Of a DNA stretch of 11,279 bases, positions 1 to 7,617 are shown piece after piece. This DNA comes from Pseudomonadota bacterium (GTDB taxonomy: Bacteria > Myxococcota_A > Polyangia > Fen-1088): contig JADGRD010000058.1 of the NCBI GenBank assembly GCA_017881285.1, positions 1 through 11,279 on the forward strand. Reading direction: 5' to 3'. The first letter of the stretch is position 1; each line of letters starts with the position of its first letter. The position numbers and the translations under genes were made by a program. The notes beneath the pieces were generated by a model, which ran no database searches, was not told the origin of the DNA, and saw only the letters and a list, made by a program, of their open reading frames with translations.

Positions 1-1332
<1,332 letters not shown>

Positions 1333-1405
1333 TCAGCCCGCTCCTTTACCGCCACTTAGGCCGCGAGCATGGAAGACATGCAGGACGGGCCCACATTGAT
1401 GGAGC
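1333..1405. other. Convergent intergenic gap, nrfA / HEAT-like gene
   Basis: Seventy-three bases separate two facing stop codons. The only structure seen is a 5-bp hairpin, GCATG-GAAGA-CATGC at 1367-1381, inside a loose GCCCG/CGGGC pairing (1336-1340 with 1386-1390). Neither is followed by a T-tract on either strand, so I do not call an intrinsic terminator. Transcripts may end by Rho or read through. Confidence 0.4.
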
Positions 1406-2305
1406 TCACGGACGCTGACTCTTGAGCGCGTCCCGGACCGCGCCCGGGCCGCGCTCGCGCAGTTCCTCGAGCGCCTTGCCATCGGCGGGATCCTTCGAGT
1501 CCAGGAGGCAGGGAAGCATGTCGATGACGTCCTCGGCCGCGGCGCCGTCGGCGAGGGCGAGCTGGTGCAGGGGGGGCTGCGTTGGCAGCGCACGGTTCTT
1601 CGCCCGGCGAGCGCACAAGCGCGCCCCGGCCGCGGCGGCGACCCGGCCGTCGCTGTCGCGGGCGGCCGCCAGGAGAGCGTCGTTCGCCGCGGGCTCGGCG
1701 GCCAGGGCGAGCACGGCGGCGCGCCGGATCTCGGGCACGCGGGACGACAGAAGCTGGGCCGGTTTGAGGCTGCCCGCGCAGGTTGCCGTGGCATCGGCCA
1801 GTCCTTGCATGGCGGCAAGGCGCGTGGCGATCTGCTCGTTCTCGTTGGCCGCCGGGACGGCGAGCGCCCGGCACGCGGCCCGCGTGGTCTCGGCCGGGAT
1901 CTCCCACTCGGCCAGGCGATCCGGATCGCCGTCACCGAGCAGGCCCGTGGCCGTGCGCACCGCGCGCGCCCGAATCGCTGCGTCGGCGGAGGCGATAAGC
2001 GGCAAAACCTGATCGAGAAGGAGGATTCCCGAGGCCACGAGCGGGATGCCCTCGAGCGCGGCGAGCACGGTGCGCCGGTCAGGGTCCGCGAGCGCCTTGG
2101 CCAGGCGGCCGGGCCCCAAGCGGCCCGCGGCGCGCGCCAGCTCGGCCCGGTCGCCGCGCTCGGCGGCCTTGCGCAGGTCCGCAAGCGGCGTCTCGAAGAG
2201 CCCGGTGCGGCGGTTGACGGCCGCGCGCTCGCCAGCGCGCGCGGGCGCCGCCGGCGCGAGCAGGGACCAACAGGCCAACGTCGAAACGAGAATCGTGCCC
2301 TTCAT
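1406..2305 (-). CDS. Secreted HEAT-repeat-like protein of unknown function
   Basis: Not recognised as a named family. The 299-residue product starts with a typical Sec signal: MKGT, a hydrophobic core, then APARA with likely cleavage near residue 24. Cys12 is not in a good lipobox (Thr at -3), so a soluble periplasmic or exported protein is likelier than a lipoprotein. The mature part is Ala/Leu/Arg-rich and reads as successive amphipathic helical pairs, for example VPEIRRAAVLALAAEP followed by DSDGRVAAAAGARLCARR, the look of HEAT/armadillo scaffolds. No catalytic motif is evident. Four cysteines lie in the mature region. It is 66 bases downstream of the MFS gene on the same strand, so it could be the last gene of that transcript. 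However, a TTGCGC-17 bp-TAGCTT sequence just upstream suggests its own promoter. Codon pattern and signal peptide make the ORF convincing; its role is probably protein-protein scaffolding, by inference only. Confidence 0.75.
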   Translation of the reverse strand: MKGTILVSTLACWSLLAPAAPARAGERAAVNRRTGLFETPLADLRKAAERGDRAELARAAGRLGPGRLAKALADPDRRTVLAALEGIPLVASGILLLDQVLPLIASADAAIRARAVRTATGLLGDGDPDRLAEWEIPAETTRAACRALAVPAANENEQIATRLAAMQGLADATATCAGSLKPAQLLSSRVPEIRRAAVLALAAEPAANDALLAAARDSDGRVAAAAGARLCARRAKNRALPTQPPLHQLALADGAAAEDVIDMLPCLLDSKDPADGKALEELRERGPGAVRDALKSQRP

Positions 2306-2319
2306 GCGACCGTGCCCCC

Positions 2320-2348
2320 AAGCTAGCGAATGCGCGAACCGAGCGCAA
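2320..2348 (-). promoter_or_regulatory. Candidate promoter of the HEAT-like gene
   Basis: Read on the minus strand: TTGCGC (2348-2343), a 17-base spacer, then TAGCTT (2325-2320), ending 14 bases before the ATG at 2305. The -35 matches consensus at only three positions. It is listed because the -10-like TAGNNT hexamer recurs before four other genes here. Confidence 0.35.
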
Positions 2349-2371
2349 TTTGCTGAGGCATTCGCCCCCCG

Positions 2372-3559
2372 TCACGGCAGCCGCGGCAGGCGCGGAATCG
2401 CGAGCAGGAGCAGGGCGATGGCGCCCGCGGCGATGGTGAACGGCACCCGCAGGCCGAGCCCGTCGTAGAGCAGCCCCCACAGAAGCGGCCCACTGGCGCG
2501 CGCCAGCGCACCCGCGCTTTGCATGATGCCCAGGGTCGCGCCCTGCGTCTCGGGGCCCACCCGCCGCGAGATGTAGCTCGAAACGCTCGGCATGTGCAGG
2601 GCGGTCCCCGCCGCCATGGTCATCGAGGCCGCGATGAACATGGGCACGCCCAGGCTCACGCTCAGCCCCTGCATGACGAATCCCGCGCTCATGAGCACGA
2701 GGGCGGCGGCGAGCAGGCGGACCTCGCCGAACCGCCGGGTGAGCTTGCCGATGAGCCCCCCCTGCACGATGACCGAAACCAACCCCGCCAGGCCGAGCAC
2801 GCGGCCGGTGTTCTCCACGTTCATGCGGAAGGCGTCCAGCGTGAACAGGCGGAAAATGGCCTGCACGCCCGCGAACCAGAAGATGGAGTTGAAGGCGATG
2901 AGCAGGACCAGCCCGACACCGGGATGGCGTCCGACCTCGCGCAAGGCCGCGAGGTCGACCAGGGCCAGCTTGCGGAGCCGCGTGCTCCGTTTGTCGGGCG
3001 GCAGCGATTCCGGCAGGTACCGGAGGGCGAAGACGAGGTTCACGACCGACAGGGCGGCCGACACGAATGCCGGCAGGGTGCCCTGGTGGCCGATGACGTG
3101 AAAACGCGCCAGCTCGCCCCCGATGAACGGCCCGATCATGAAGCCCAGCCCGAAGCCCATGCCGATGATGCCCATGCCCTTGGCGCGCTCGCGCGGCTCG
3201 GTCACGTCCGCGATGTAGGCCTGCGCGACCGCGATGTTGGCCGTGGCGGCGCCGCTCCACAGGCGCGCCAGGAACACCGCGGTCAGGCTCTGCGCCAGGC
3301 CCAGGAAGACCATGCCGAGGGCCGATGCGGCGATGCTCCACACCAGGACGGGACGACGGCCCACGCGATCCGAGATGCGCCCCCAGACGGGCACGGTCAG
3401 GAACTGCATCAGGGAGTAGCAGGCCGCCAGGGCCGCGGCCACGAAGTCACTGGCGCCCAGGTCGCGCGCCAAGGCGGGCAGGAAGGGGATGATCAGCCCG
3501 AAACCCACCAGGTCCAGGAAGACCGTGAGGAAGAGTGTCCCGAGTGAGGCCCTGCGCAT
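2372..3559 (-). CDS. Major facilitator superfamily transporter, DHA1/TetA-like drug:H+ antiporter family
   Basis: Inner-membrane protein of 395 residues with the twelve-helix hydrophobicity pattern of MFS exporters. TM1 has the DLVGFGLIIPFLP block typical of TetA-like proteins. Motif A is GRISDRVGRRP at 60-70, in the TM2-TM3 loop. A motif-B-like stretch is RLWSGAATANIAVAQAYIAD near 99-118, and antiporter motif C is GLGFMIGPFIGG near 137-148. A second, weaker half-repeat begins near residue 205. Motif C points to efflux rather than uptake; the substrate is unknown. The frame is open up to a TTG at 3640, but those 27 residues are charged and Pro/Gly-rich. I therefore start at the ATG at 3559, directly before TM1. 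The Shine-Dalgarno is weak (a GAG about 11 bases upstream). It lies 103 bases downstream of the mutase gene on the same strand, so co-transcription is possible. The gap holds two GC hairpins without T-tracts. Confidence 0.9.
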   Translation of the reverse strand: MRRASLGTLFLTVFLDLVGFGLIIPFLPALARDLGASDFVAAALAACYSLMQFLTVPVWGRISDRVGRRPVLVWSIAASALGMVFLGLAQSLTAVFLARLWSGAATANIAVAQAYIADVTEPRERAKGMGIIGMGFGLGFMIGPFIGGELARFHVIGHQGTLPAFVSAALSVVNLVFALRYLPESLPPDKRSTRLRKLALVDLAALREVGRHPGVGLVLLIAFNSIFWFAGVQAIFRLFTLDAFRMNVENTGRVLGLAGLVSVIVQGGLIGKLTRRFGEVRLLAAALVLMSAGFVMQGLSVSLGVPMFIAASMTMAAGTALHMPSVSSYISRRVGPETQGATLGIMQSAGALARASGPLLWGLLYDGLGLRVPFTIAAGAIALLLLAIPRLPRLP

Positions 3560-3585
3560 GTTGTTGTGACGCTCGATTCTCGGGA

Positions 3586-3638
3586 GGCCGGAGCAACTTC
3601 CCGGCCACGCCCCGAGCCCCGATGGTCTAGCACGGGGC
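3586..3638 (-). other. Two GC-rich hairpins between the mutase and MFS genes
   Basis: Two perfect 6-bp inverted repeats lie in the 3560-3662 gap. GGCCGG (3586-3591) pairs with CCGGCC (3601-3606) across a 9-base loop. GCCCCG (3616-3621) pairs with CGGGGC (3633-3638) across an 11-base loop. Neither has a T-tract in the minus-strand direction, so termination is unproven. They could be attenuating or mRNA-stabilising structures, or chance in high-GC DNA. Confidence 0.3.
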
Positions 3639-3662
3639 AAGAGCCGGACGAAACTGGACGGC

Positions 3663-4889
3663 TCAGGTCACGGTTGGCGAAAACAGCAGATCCATGAGCT
3701 GGCGGCCGGCCAGGCCCTGGTAGCGGCCGCGGGCGCAGTTGGTTTCGCCGTACCGCTCGATGGCCGGATCGTTCTTCACGCCCGCGCCCGCCACCATGAA
3801 GGGCACCGGCGTGCGGGTGTGCTTGCGCAGCTTGATGGGCACGGGGTGGTCGGGCAGGACCATCACGCGCAGGTCATCCTGGTGAACCTTGTGGTATTCG
3901 TCGAGAAAGGTTCGGGCCAGGCGGCCGTCGCAGTCCTCGATGGCCTTGATCTTGTTGGGCAGGTCGCCCAGGTGGCTGCACTCATCGACCGCTTCCACGT
4001 GCAGATACACGAAGTCGTTGCGGCGCAGCATGTCGACCGCGGCGCGCGCCTTGTTTTCGTAGTTGGTGTGGATCCAACCCGTGGCGCCCTCGGGCCGCAG
4101 CGATTCCATCTTGCCGAGCAAGCCCAAACCCAAGATGACGTCGACCGCCGAGATGATGCTGCCCTGCTTGCCGTAGAGCTGCTCGAACGAAGGCATGTCG
4201 GGCTTGCGGCCGCCCGACCACGGCCAGATCATGTTGGCCGGATTCTTGCCACTCTCGAGGCGCTGGCGGTTGATGGGGTGGTCGGCGAGCAACTCGCGCG
4301 ACTTCATCATCAGATCGCGCAGGAGCGCTGCCGTGGCCTCGGCCTCGAGCCCGCGGGCGCGCGGCAGGATCTTGGCCCAGGGTAGGCCGTGCGAGGAATC
4401 GGGTTTGTCGTAGTCGACCGCGGGCGAGAAGCGCCGGCCGTGCAGATAGAGGATGTGGCGGTAGGAAACGCCCTTGCGGATCTCCACCTCGGCGGTGCCC
4501 AGCTTGGCGGCGAGGAAATCGACGATCTCGGCGGCCTCCGGCTCGCTGATGTGGCCGGCCGAGTAGTCCTCGAGCAAGTCGCCCTTGGTGGTGATGATGT
4601 TCATCCGGAAGGCCACCGTCTGGTCGTCGAGCGGCACGCCCAAGCCGTAGCTTTCGATGGCGCCACGGCCGGTGTAGGACGAGGCCAGGTCCCAGCCCAG
4701 CACCGACATGTTGGCCACGTCGGACGAGGTGGGAAACGCGGCCGGCAGGGTCACGAAGGTGCCGAACTGGGCCTGCTTCGCCAGCCCGTCGAGCACCGGG
4801 GTGCGCGCTGCCTCGAGCGGGGTCTTGCCGCCGAGCTCCGGGAGGGGGTCGTCGGCCATGCCGTCGATGAGGAGAATCGCGTATTTCAT
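3663..4889 (-). CDS. apgM: Archaeal-type 2,3-bisphosphoglycerate-independent phosphoglycerate mutase family protein (possible homoserine kinase)
   Basis: Member of the alkaline-phosphatase-like metalloenzyme superfamily, 408 residues, the usual ApgM length (classical GpmI has about 510). Visible active-site elements: N-terminal metal site LLIDGMAD (D9); SSDVAN with the presumed phosphoserine near S56, followed by SVLGWD; HVEAVDECSHLGD (H297, D302, H306); LPDHPVP (D347, H348); and LRKHT (H357). ApgM interconverts 3- and 2-phosphoglycerate. A bacterial branch of this family (TIGR02535-like) has been proposed to act as homoserine kinase in threonine synthesis. HVEAVDECSH and DHPVPIKLRKHT resemble that branch as I remember it. 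No threonine gene is in the window, so the substrate is left open. The frame extends to 4940, but the ATG at 4889 (MKYAILLIDG) is the family's standard N-terminus. It is divergent from the beta-barrel gene at 5067 and possibly co-transcribed with the MFS gene. No good Shine-Dalgarno is seen. Confidence 0.88.
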   Translation of the reverse strand: MKYAILLIDGMADDPLPELGGKTPLEAARTPVLDGLAKQAQFGTFVTLPAAFPTSSDVANMSVLGWDLASSYTGRGAIESYGLGVPLDDQTVAFRMNIITTKGDLLEDYSAGHISEPEAAEIVDFLAAKLGTAEVEIRKGVSYRHILYLHGRRFSPAVDYDKPDSSHGLPWAKILPRARGLEAEATAALLRDLMMKSRELLADHPINRQRLESGKNPANMIWPWSGGRKPDMPSFEQLYGKQGSIISAVDVILGLGLLGKMESLRPEGATGWIHTNYENKARAAVDMLRRNDFVYLHVEAVDECSHLGDLPNKIKAIEDCDGRLARTFLDEYHKVHQDDLRVMVLPDHPVPIKLRKHTRTPVPFMVAGAGVKNDPAIERYGETNCARGRYQGLAGRQLMDLLFSPTVT

Positions 4890-5014
4890 GGTCAGGGTTC
4901 GCGTTTGGGCGCCGTGGCGGGCGTCACGGAGGGATAGCACGCCTCGGTTACGGACACCACGAACGGCCTTGGGCCGGGGTCATCACTTTTTTTCCCCCTT
5001 GCTAACGCATCGGC

Positions 5015-5020
5015 TACAAT
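5015..5020 (+). promoter_or_regulatory. -10 element for the 5067 beta-barrel gene
   Basis: TACAAT matches the sigma-70 -10 consensus at five of six bases and lies 46 bases before the ATG, implying a leader of about 40 nt. At 17-18 bp upstream the sequence is TTCCCC or TTTCCC inside a T-then-C run (4987-4998), so the -35 is poor. TTGCTA at 4999-5004 is too close to serve. Confidence 0.5.
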
Positions 5021-5055
5021 CGGCCTCCCTGATAGGAAGGTTACCAAACGTAATG

Positions 5056-5062
5056 AAGGAGG
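5056..5062 (+). promoter_or_regulatory. Strong Shine-Dalgarno, fixes start at 5067
   Basis: AAGGAGG ends four bases before ATG 5067. It is one of two strong ribosome sites in the window, the other being before sctJ. An ATG at 5053 is out of frame and lies upstream of the site, so it is not used. Confidence 0.8.
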
Positions 5063-5066
5063 AGAG

Positions 5067-5723
5067 ATGCGCAAAGTAAGCACACTAGTTGGTTTGACCC
5101 TCTTTGCCCTGGCCGGTTCGGCTCGCGCTCAAGATACCGCGGCGCCCGCGGGCGACACGGCTGCCGTTCCGGCTGCCGACACCGCCGCCCCACCGCCCGC
5201 GGCCGCGGCTCCGGCCGCAGCTTCCGAGAGCAAGATGCAGGCTGGCGTCAACCTCCTGCCCGTGCTCCTCGGTAAGACCAAGTCCGACGCCGGCAGCACA
5301 GACATGGCGTTCGGTTACGGCTTTGGGCTGTCCTTCGGCTATGCCGTCATTCCCGGCCTGTACGTGGGTGTGGCGCCCCAGTTCCTGTTCGGCCTCAAGC
5401 CCAAGGATGTGCCCGCGGGCTTCACGGTTGAGTCCTCCAAGGCCATCGACCTACTGGCACGGGTCGCGTATGTCTACACCGTGATGCCCAAGCTCGGCAT
5501 CTATGCCGAGGTGCTGCCCGGCTACTCGATTCTCTTGCCGCCCGAGGGCAGCAAGGGGAAGGGCTTCGTGATCGCCGGTGGCGTGGGCGCCATGTATGAC
5601 GTCACGGACCAGGTCTTCGTGAATCTCGGGGTCGGCTATCAGTACGGTCTGCAGAAGGTCGACAGCGCCAAGTCGAACTTCAGCTTCCTGCGCATCGCGG
5701 TCGGCGCGGGCATGAAGTTCTAA
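5067..5723 (+). CDS. Small outer-membrane beta-barrel protein
   Basis: Exported protein of 218 residues, not assigned to a named family. Residues 1-21 form a Sec signal ending GSARA before QDT. Residues 22-55 are a disordered Ala/Pro linker with three DTAA repeats (at 23, 30 and 38) that probably keeps the N-terminus flexible in the periplasm. From about residue 57, short alternating strands rich in Gly and aromatics (FGYGFGLSFGYAVIPGLYVGV, ending GAGMKF) give the pattern of an eight-strand OmpA/OmpX-like barrel. The C-terminal Phe matches the BAM recognition signal. It has an isolated, self-contained unit: good -10, excellent Shine-Dalgarno, intrinsic terminator directly downstream. This suggests an abundant structural or surface protein. 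Function beyond membrane barrel is unknown. The closest general label would be porin-family outer-membrane beta-barrel protein. Confidence 0.85.
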   Translation: MRKVSTLVGLTLFALAGSARAQDTAAPAGDTAAVPAADTAAPPPAAAAPAAASESKMQAGVNLLPVLLGKTKSDAGSTDMAFGYGFGLSFGYAVIPGLYVGVAPQFLFGLKPKDVPAGFTVESSKAIDLLARVAYVYTVMPKLGIYAEVLPGYSILLPPEGSKGKGFVIAGGVGAMYDVTDQVFVNLGVGYQYGLQKVDSAKSNFSFLRIAVGAGMKF

Positions 5724-5750
5724 CCCGACTACATCGAATCCAACGACAAG

Positions 5751-5784
5751 CCCGGCACCCTTTGGGGTGGCCGGGTTTTTCTTT
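5751..5784 (+). terminator. Rho-independent terminator of the 5067 gene
   Basis: CCCGGC-ACCC pairs with GGGTGGCCGGG (one bulged C) around a TTTG loop, followed by TTTTTCTTT. It starts 28 bases after the stop codon. This is the only textbook intrinsic terminator in the window. Confidence 0.9.
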
Positions 5785-5861
5785 GTAAGCGGGACCCTGG
5801 AAGGGTCCCGTAGACCCCCCGCGAAGAGTGCCGCCGGGCAAAGCCCGTCGTCACACACGCG
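5782..5861. repeat. 80-bp structured tandem repeat, copy 1
   Basis: First of two near-identical 80-bp units (period 82). It contains hairpin I, CGGGACCCT-GGA-AGGGTCCCG (5790-5810), a perfect 9-bp stem. It also contains hairpin II, GTGCCGCCGGGC-AAA-GCCCGTCGTCAC (5828-5854), with 10 of 12 positions paired. Its first bases coincide with the end of the terminator T-tract. Open frames through it on the minus strand merely repeat themselves and show no start signals. It may be a REP/BIME- or MITE-like palindromic element or a structured RNA; not identified. Confidence 0.85.
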
Positions 5862-5864
5862 TGT
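5855..5864. other. Perfect palindrome ACACGCGTGT at the repeat junction
   Basis: A 10-bp perfect palindrome exactly at the join between the two repeat copies, formed by the end of copy 1, the 2-base joint TG and the first base of copy 2. It could be a recombination or protein-binding site, or simply a product of how the repeats abut. Confidence 0.5.
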
Positions 5865-5943
5865 TTGTAAACGGGACCCTGGGAGGGTCCCGTAGACCCC
5901 CCGCGAAGAGTGCCGCCGGGCAAAGCCCGTCGTCACACACGCG
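5864..5943. repeat. 80-bp structured tandem repeat, copy 2
   Basis: Second unit, differing from copy 1 at only two positions: 5871 A for G, just outside hairpin I, and 5883 G for A, in the hairpin I loop. All paired bases are unchanged. Hairpin I is 5872-5892 and hairpin II is 5910-5936. The right end supplies a possible -35 for the gene at 5966. Confidence 0.85.
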
Positions 5944-5959
5944 ATAGTTGGCGTAGGAT
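5930..5959 (+). promoter_or_regulatory. Candidate promoter of the 5966 gene, partly inside repeat copy 2
   Basis: TCGTCA (5930-5935), 18-bp spacer, TAGGAT (5954-5959), four of six matches to consensus in each box. The -10 ends six bases before the ATG, predicting a leaderless transcript. An alternative reading is that AGGA within the same hexamer is a Shine-Dalgarno seven bases from the start. The sequence alone does not decide. Confidence 0.4.
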
Positions 5960-5965
5960 GCCCCC

Positions 5966-6712
5966 ATGCGAAGGATCGTCCCGGCGCTCCTGGTTGCATC
6001 CATCGCCTTAACCGCCACTGCCCGCGCGGCCCCCGGCTATCCCGACGAGTACGCCCTGCGGCCGCTGGAGTTGCCGCCCGGCATGCTGCAGCTCAAGGTG
6101 CCCGTCATCATCAACCTCTCGCGCGGCTCGGTCGCCAACCCGGTGTGGATTCCCTTCGAGCTGCGCATGGGGCTGACCGACGAGCTCGAGCTGCGCCTCT
6201 TTCATCCGGTCCACGGCCTGTGCGTGAGCGGCCGGTCCCGGGGCTGCGGCCAGGTCTACAACGACCTCGGGGTCGGCATGCTCTACTCGGTCATGCGGGA
6301 ACAGGGCATGGATCTCGCGCTCCTGGCCGCGTTCGAGGTGACGTCGTTTTCCGACCCGGCCCTCCTGCGCCTCGACGCCGGCATGGCCTTCAAGTACGTG
6401 CACGCGCCCTTCTCCGTCGCGACCTGGCCTTACTTCGGGTTCGGCCTCGACCACCGCGATAAGAATGGGGATTCCGTCAACATTCCGATCGAATTCGCCT
6501 TCCAGCTCCTGCCACCCACGGCGCTCTTCCTCGAAACCGGGCTCTACGGCGATCTCCACGACCTCGGCAACGCCTGGTCCATGCCGCTGGGCGTGGGCAT
6601 CGACTACCTCCTCGTCCACGGCGTCGACATCGGAGCTGAATTCAAGCTCACCGGGGTGGGCAACGGCGCGGACGGCCGCCTGGTTCTCGTCTATCTGGCC
6701 TTGCGCAATTGA
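5966..6712 (+). CDS. Exported protein, probable outer-membrane beta-barrel, function unknown
   Basis: Product of 248 residues, not recognised by name. A signal peptide covers about 1-21 (MRRIVPALLV core, TARA before AP). The mature protein alternates polar and hydrophobic residues in many short strands with frequent Gly and aromatics, for example WPYFGFGLDHRD, LFLETGLYGDL and VDIGAEFKLTGVGN. This resembles transporter-like or porin-like barrels of about 8-12 strands. The terminus ALRN lacks the usual aromatic last residue, so barrel insertion is less certain than for the 5067 product. C86 and C94 flank a short polar loop and could form a disulphide. The ATG at 5966 follows directly on the second structured repeat, and the gene ends six bases from a convergent neighbour. 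A periplasmic beta-rich protein is the main alternative. Confidence 0.75.
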   Translation: MRRIVPALLVASIALTATARAAPGYPDEYALRPLELPPGMLQLKVPVIINLSRGSVANPVWIPFELRMGLTDELELRLFHPVHGLCVSGRSRGCGQVYNDLGVGMLYSVMREQGMDLALLAAFEVTSFSDPALLRLDAGMAFKYVHAPFSVATWPYFGFGLDHRDKNGDSVNIPIEFAFQLLPPTALFLETGLYGDLHDLGNAWSMPLGVGIDYLLVHGVDIGAEFKLTGVGNGADGRLVLVYLALRN

Positions 6713-6718
6713 CAGTCA

Positions 6719-7498
6719 CTAGCCGGCGTCCTGCTTGGCGCGAATCAGCTCGGCGATGCGCAACATGCGGCGGACCGCCGAGATGTTGGCGACCACGGCA
6801 ACCACGAGCAAGGCCAGTTCGACCGGCAGCTCGCGACCGAAGGCGATGGTGGCGACGCTACGCTCGCCGGGCATGACCAGCTCCCACAGCGGCGCGAGCC
6901 AGCAACCGACAATCAAGTACACACCGCGCTCGGCCCTGCGCATGGCCCCCTTGGGCGGCTTGACACCGAGCGCCTCCGCCTTGGCCGTGGTGTAGCTGAC
7001 CATGAAGGCGCCCAGAATGGCGCTTAGGCACAGCACGATGACCACCGGGCTGCTGCGAAAGTAGACCGTCAGGCCGGCCAGCAGGAGGAACTCGACGTAG
7101 CGATCCACGACGGCATCGAACAGCTCGCCCACGTCGGACATGGTGTCGTAGCGACGGGCCAGCATGCCGTCGATCATGTCGCAGAAGCCCGAGCCGGTGG
7201 CGAGCAGCGCCCCCATGCCGAAGTGTCCCATGGCAATGAGAACCGCGGAACCCAAGGCCGGCACCAGGGAAAACGCGGTCACCATGTTGGGGGTCACGCG
7301 CAAGGCGACGAGCACGCGTACTAGCGGCTCGAACATCCAGTACGCGACCTCCATGATCCCGCGGCTCAACATGATGCCGCCATGACCGTCGAGACGCTGG
7401 TTGCGGGCGCGCCTGGGCGAGAGGGCGAAGAGGACCGAAGCCCCGCCCACCGACACGACGAACGCGGAAAGGATCAGGGAGGAGATGAGATCCGCCAT
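6719..7498 (-). CDS. CDP-alcohol phosphatidyltransferase family membrane enzyme
   Basis: Integral inner-membrane enzyme of phospholipid synthesis that moves the phosphatidyl group of CDP-diacylglycerol onto an alcohol. The full signature is present: D107-x2-D110-G111-x2-A114-R115-x8-G124-x3-D128-x3-D132 (DMIDGMLARR then GELFDAVVD), whose acidic residues bind the metal and CDP. About six further hydrophobic segments surround it. VTPNMVTAFSLVPAL before the motif is the usual approach helix. The acceptor (glycerol phosphate, inositol phosphate, serine or other) is not determined by this motif. The overall look is closer to PgsA/inositol-phosphate-type enzymes than to PssA. At 259 residues it is longer than a minimal PgsA. 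The extra is an N-terminal hydrophobic helix (residues 5-27) and a basic linker. The start is the ATG at 7498 with no clear Shine-Dalgarno, and it is divergent from the sigma gene. Confidence 0.85.
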   Translation of the reverse strand: MADLISSLILSAFVVSVGGASVLFALSPRRARNQRLDGHGGIMLSRGIMEVAYWMFEPLVRVLVALRVTPNMVTAFSLVPALGSAVLIAMGHFGMGALLATGSGFCDMIDGMLARRYDTMSDVGELFDAVVDRYVEFLLLAGLTVYFRSSPVVIVLCLSAILGAFMVSYTTAKAEALGVKPPKGAMRRAERGVYLIVGCWLAPLWELVMPGERSVATIAFGRELPVELALLVVAVVANISAVRRMLRIAELIRAKQDAG

Positions 7499-7577
7499 GA
7501 CCGGGGAATAGTGAAGGAATCGCCCGAACTCTTCAAGCCATGCCTGCCGCGCGGTAGCGGCCCGGTGCAGGTCTCGC

Positions 7578-7607
7578 TTGACGCGACCTCGGTTGGCTTG
7601 TTCTAGT
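7578..7607 (+). promoter_or_regulatory. Candidate promoter of the sigma-sctJ pair
   Basis: TTGACG (7578-7583, five of six matches to the -35 consensus) is followed 18 bp later by TCTAGT (7602-7607, four of six). The box ends ten bases before the ATG at 7618 and no Shine-Dalgarno follows, so transcription would begin at or within a few bases of the start codon. This is the best two-box promoter in the window and looks housekeeping-type rather than FliA-type (no TAAA...GCCGATAA). Confidence 0.55.
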
Positions 7608-7617
7608 TTGGCCCGTC

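Noticed and set aside
1367..1381. Hairpin GCATG-GAAGA-CATGC as terminator between nrfA and the HEAT-like gene
   Set aside because: The stem is only five pairs and no T-tract follows on either strand.
1333..2326. Long overlapping open frames on both strands across the HEAT-like gene
   Set aside because: They are high-GC shadow frames, rich in Arg, Pro and Ala, without a signal peptide, domain or ribosome site. Only the 2305-1406 frame has a coherent signal peptide and helical-repeat pattern.
2519..3547. Plus-strand open frames antisense to the MFS gene
   Set aside because: Shadow frames of the transporter, extremely rich in charged residues and His/Gln, with no family resemblance.
4987..5020. 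TTGCTA (4999-5004) as -35 for the TACAAT box
   Set aside because: The spacer would be only 10 bp, far too short for sigma-70 type polymerase.
5782..5943. CRISPR array
   Set aside because: Two long adjacent repeats with only a 2-base joint; no spacers and no cas gene in view.
5451..5999. Minus-strand open frames across the tandem repeats, with the same peptide appearing twice
   Set aside because: The duplicated peptide simply follows the duplicated DNA. The frame also runs through a terminator and the antisense of the barrel gene, with no start signal.
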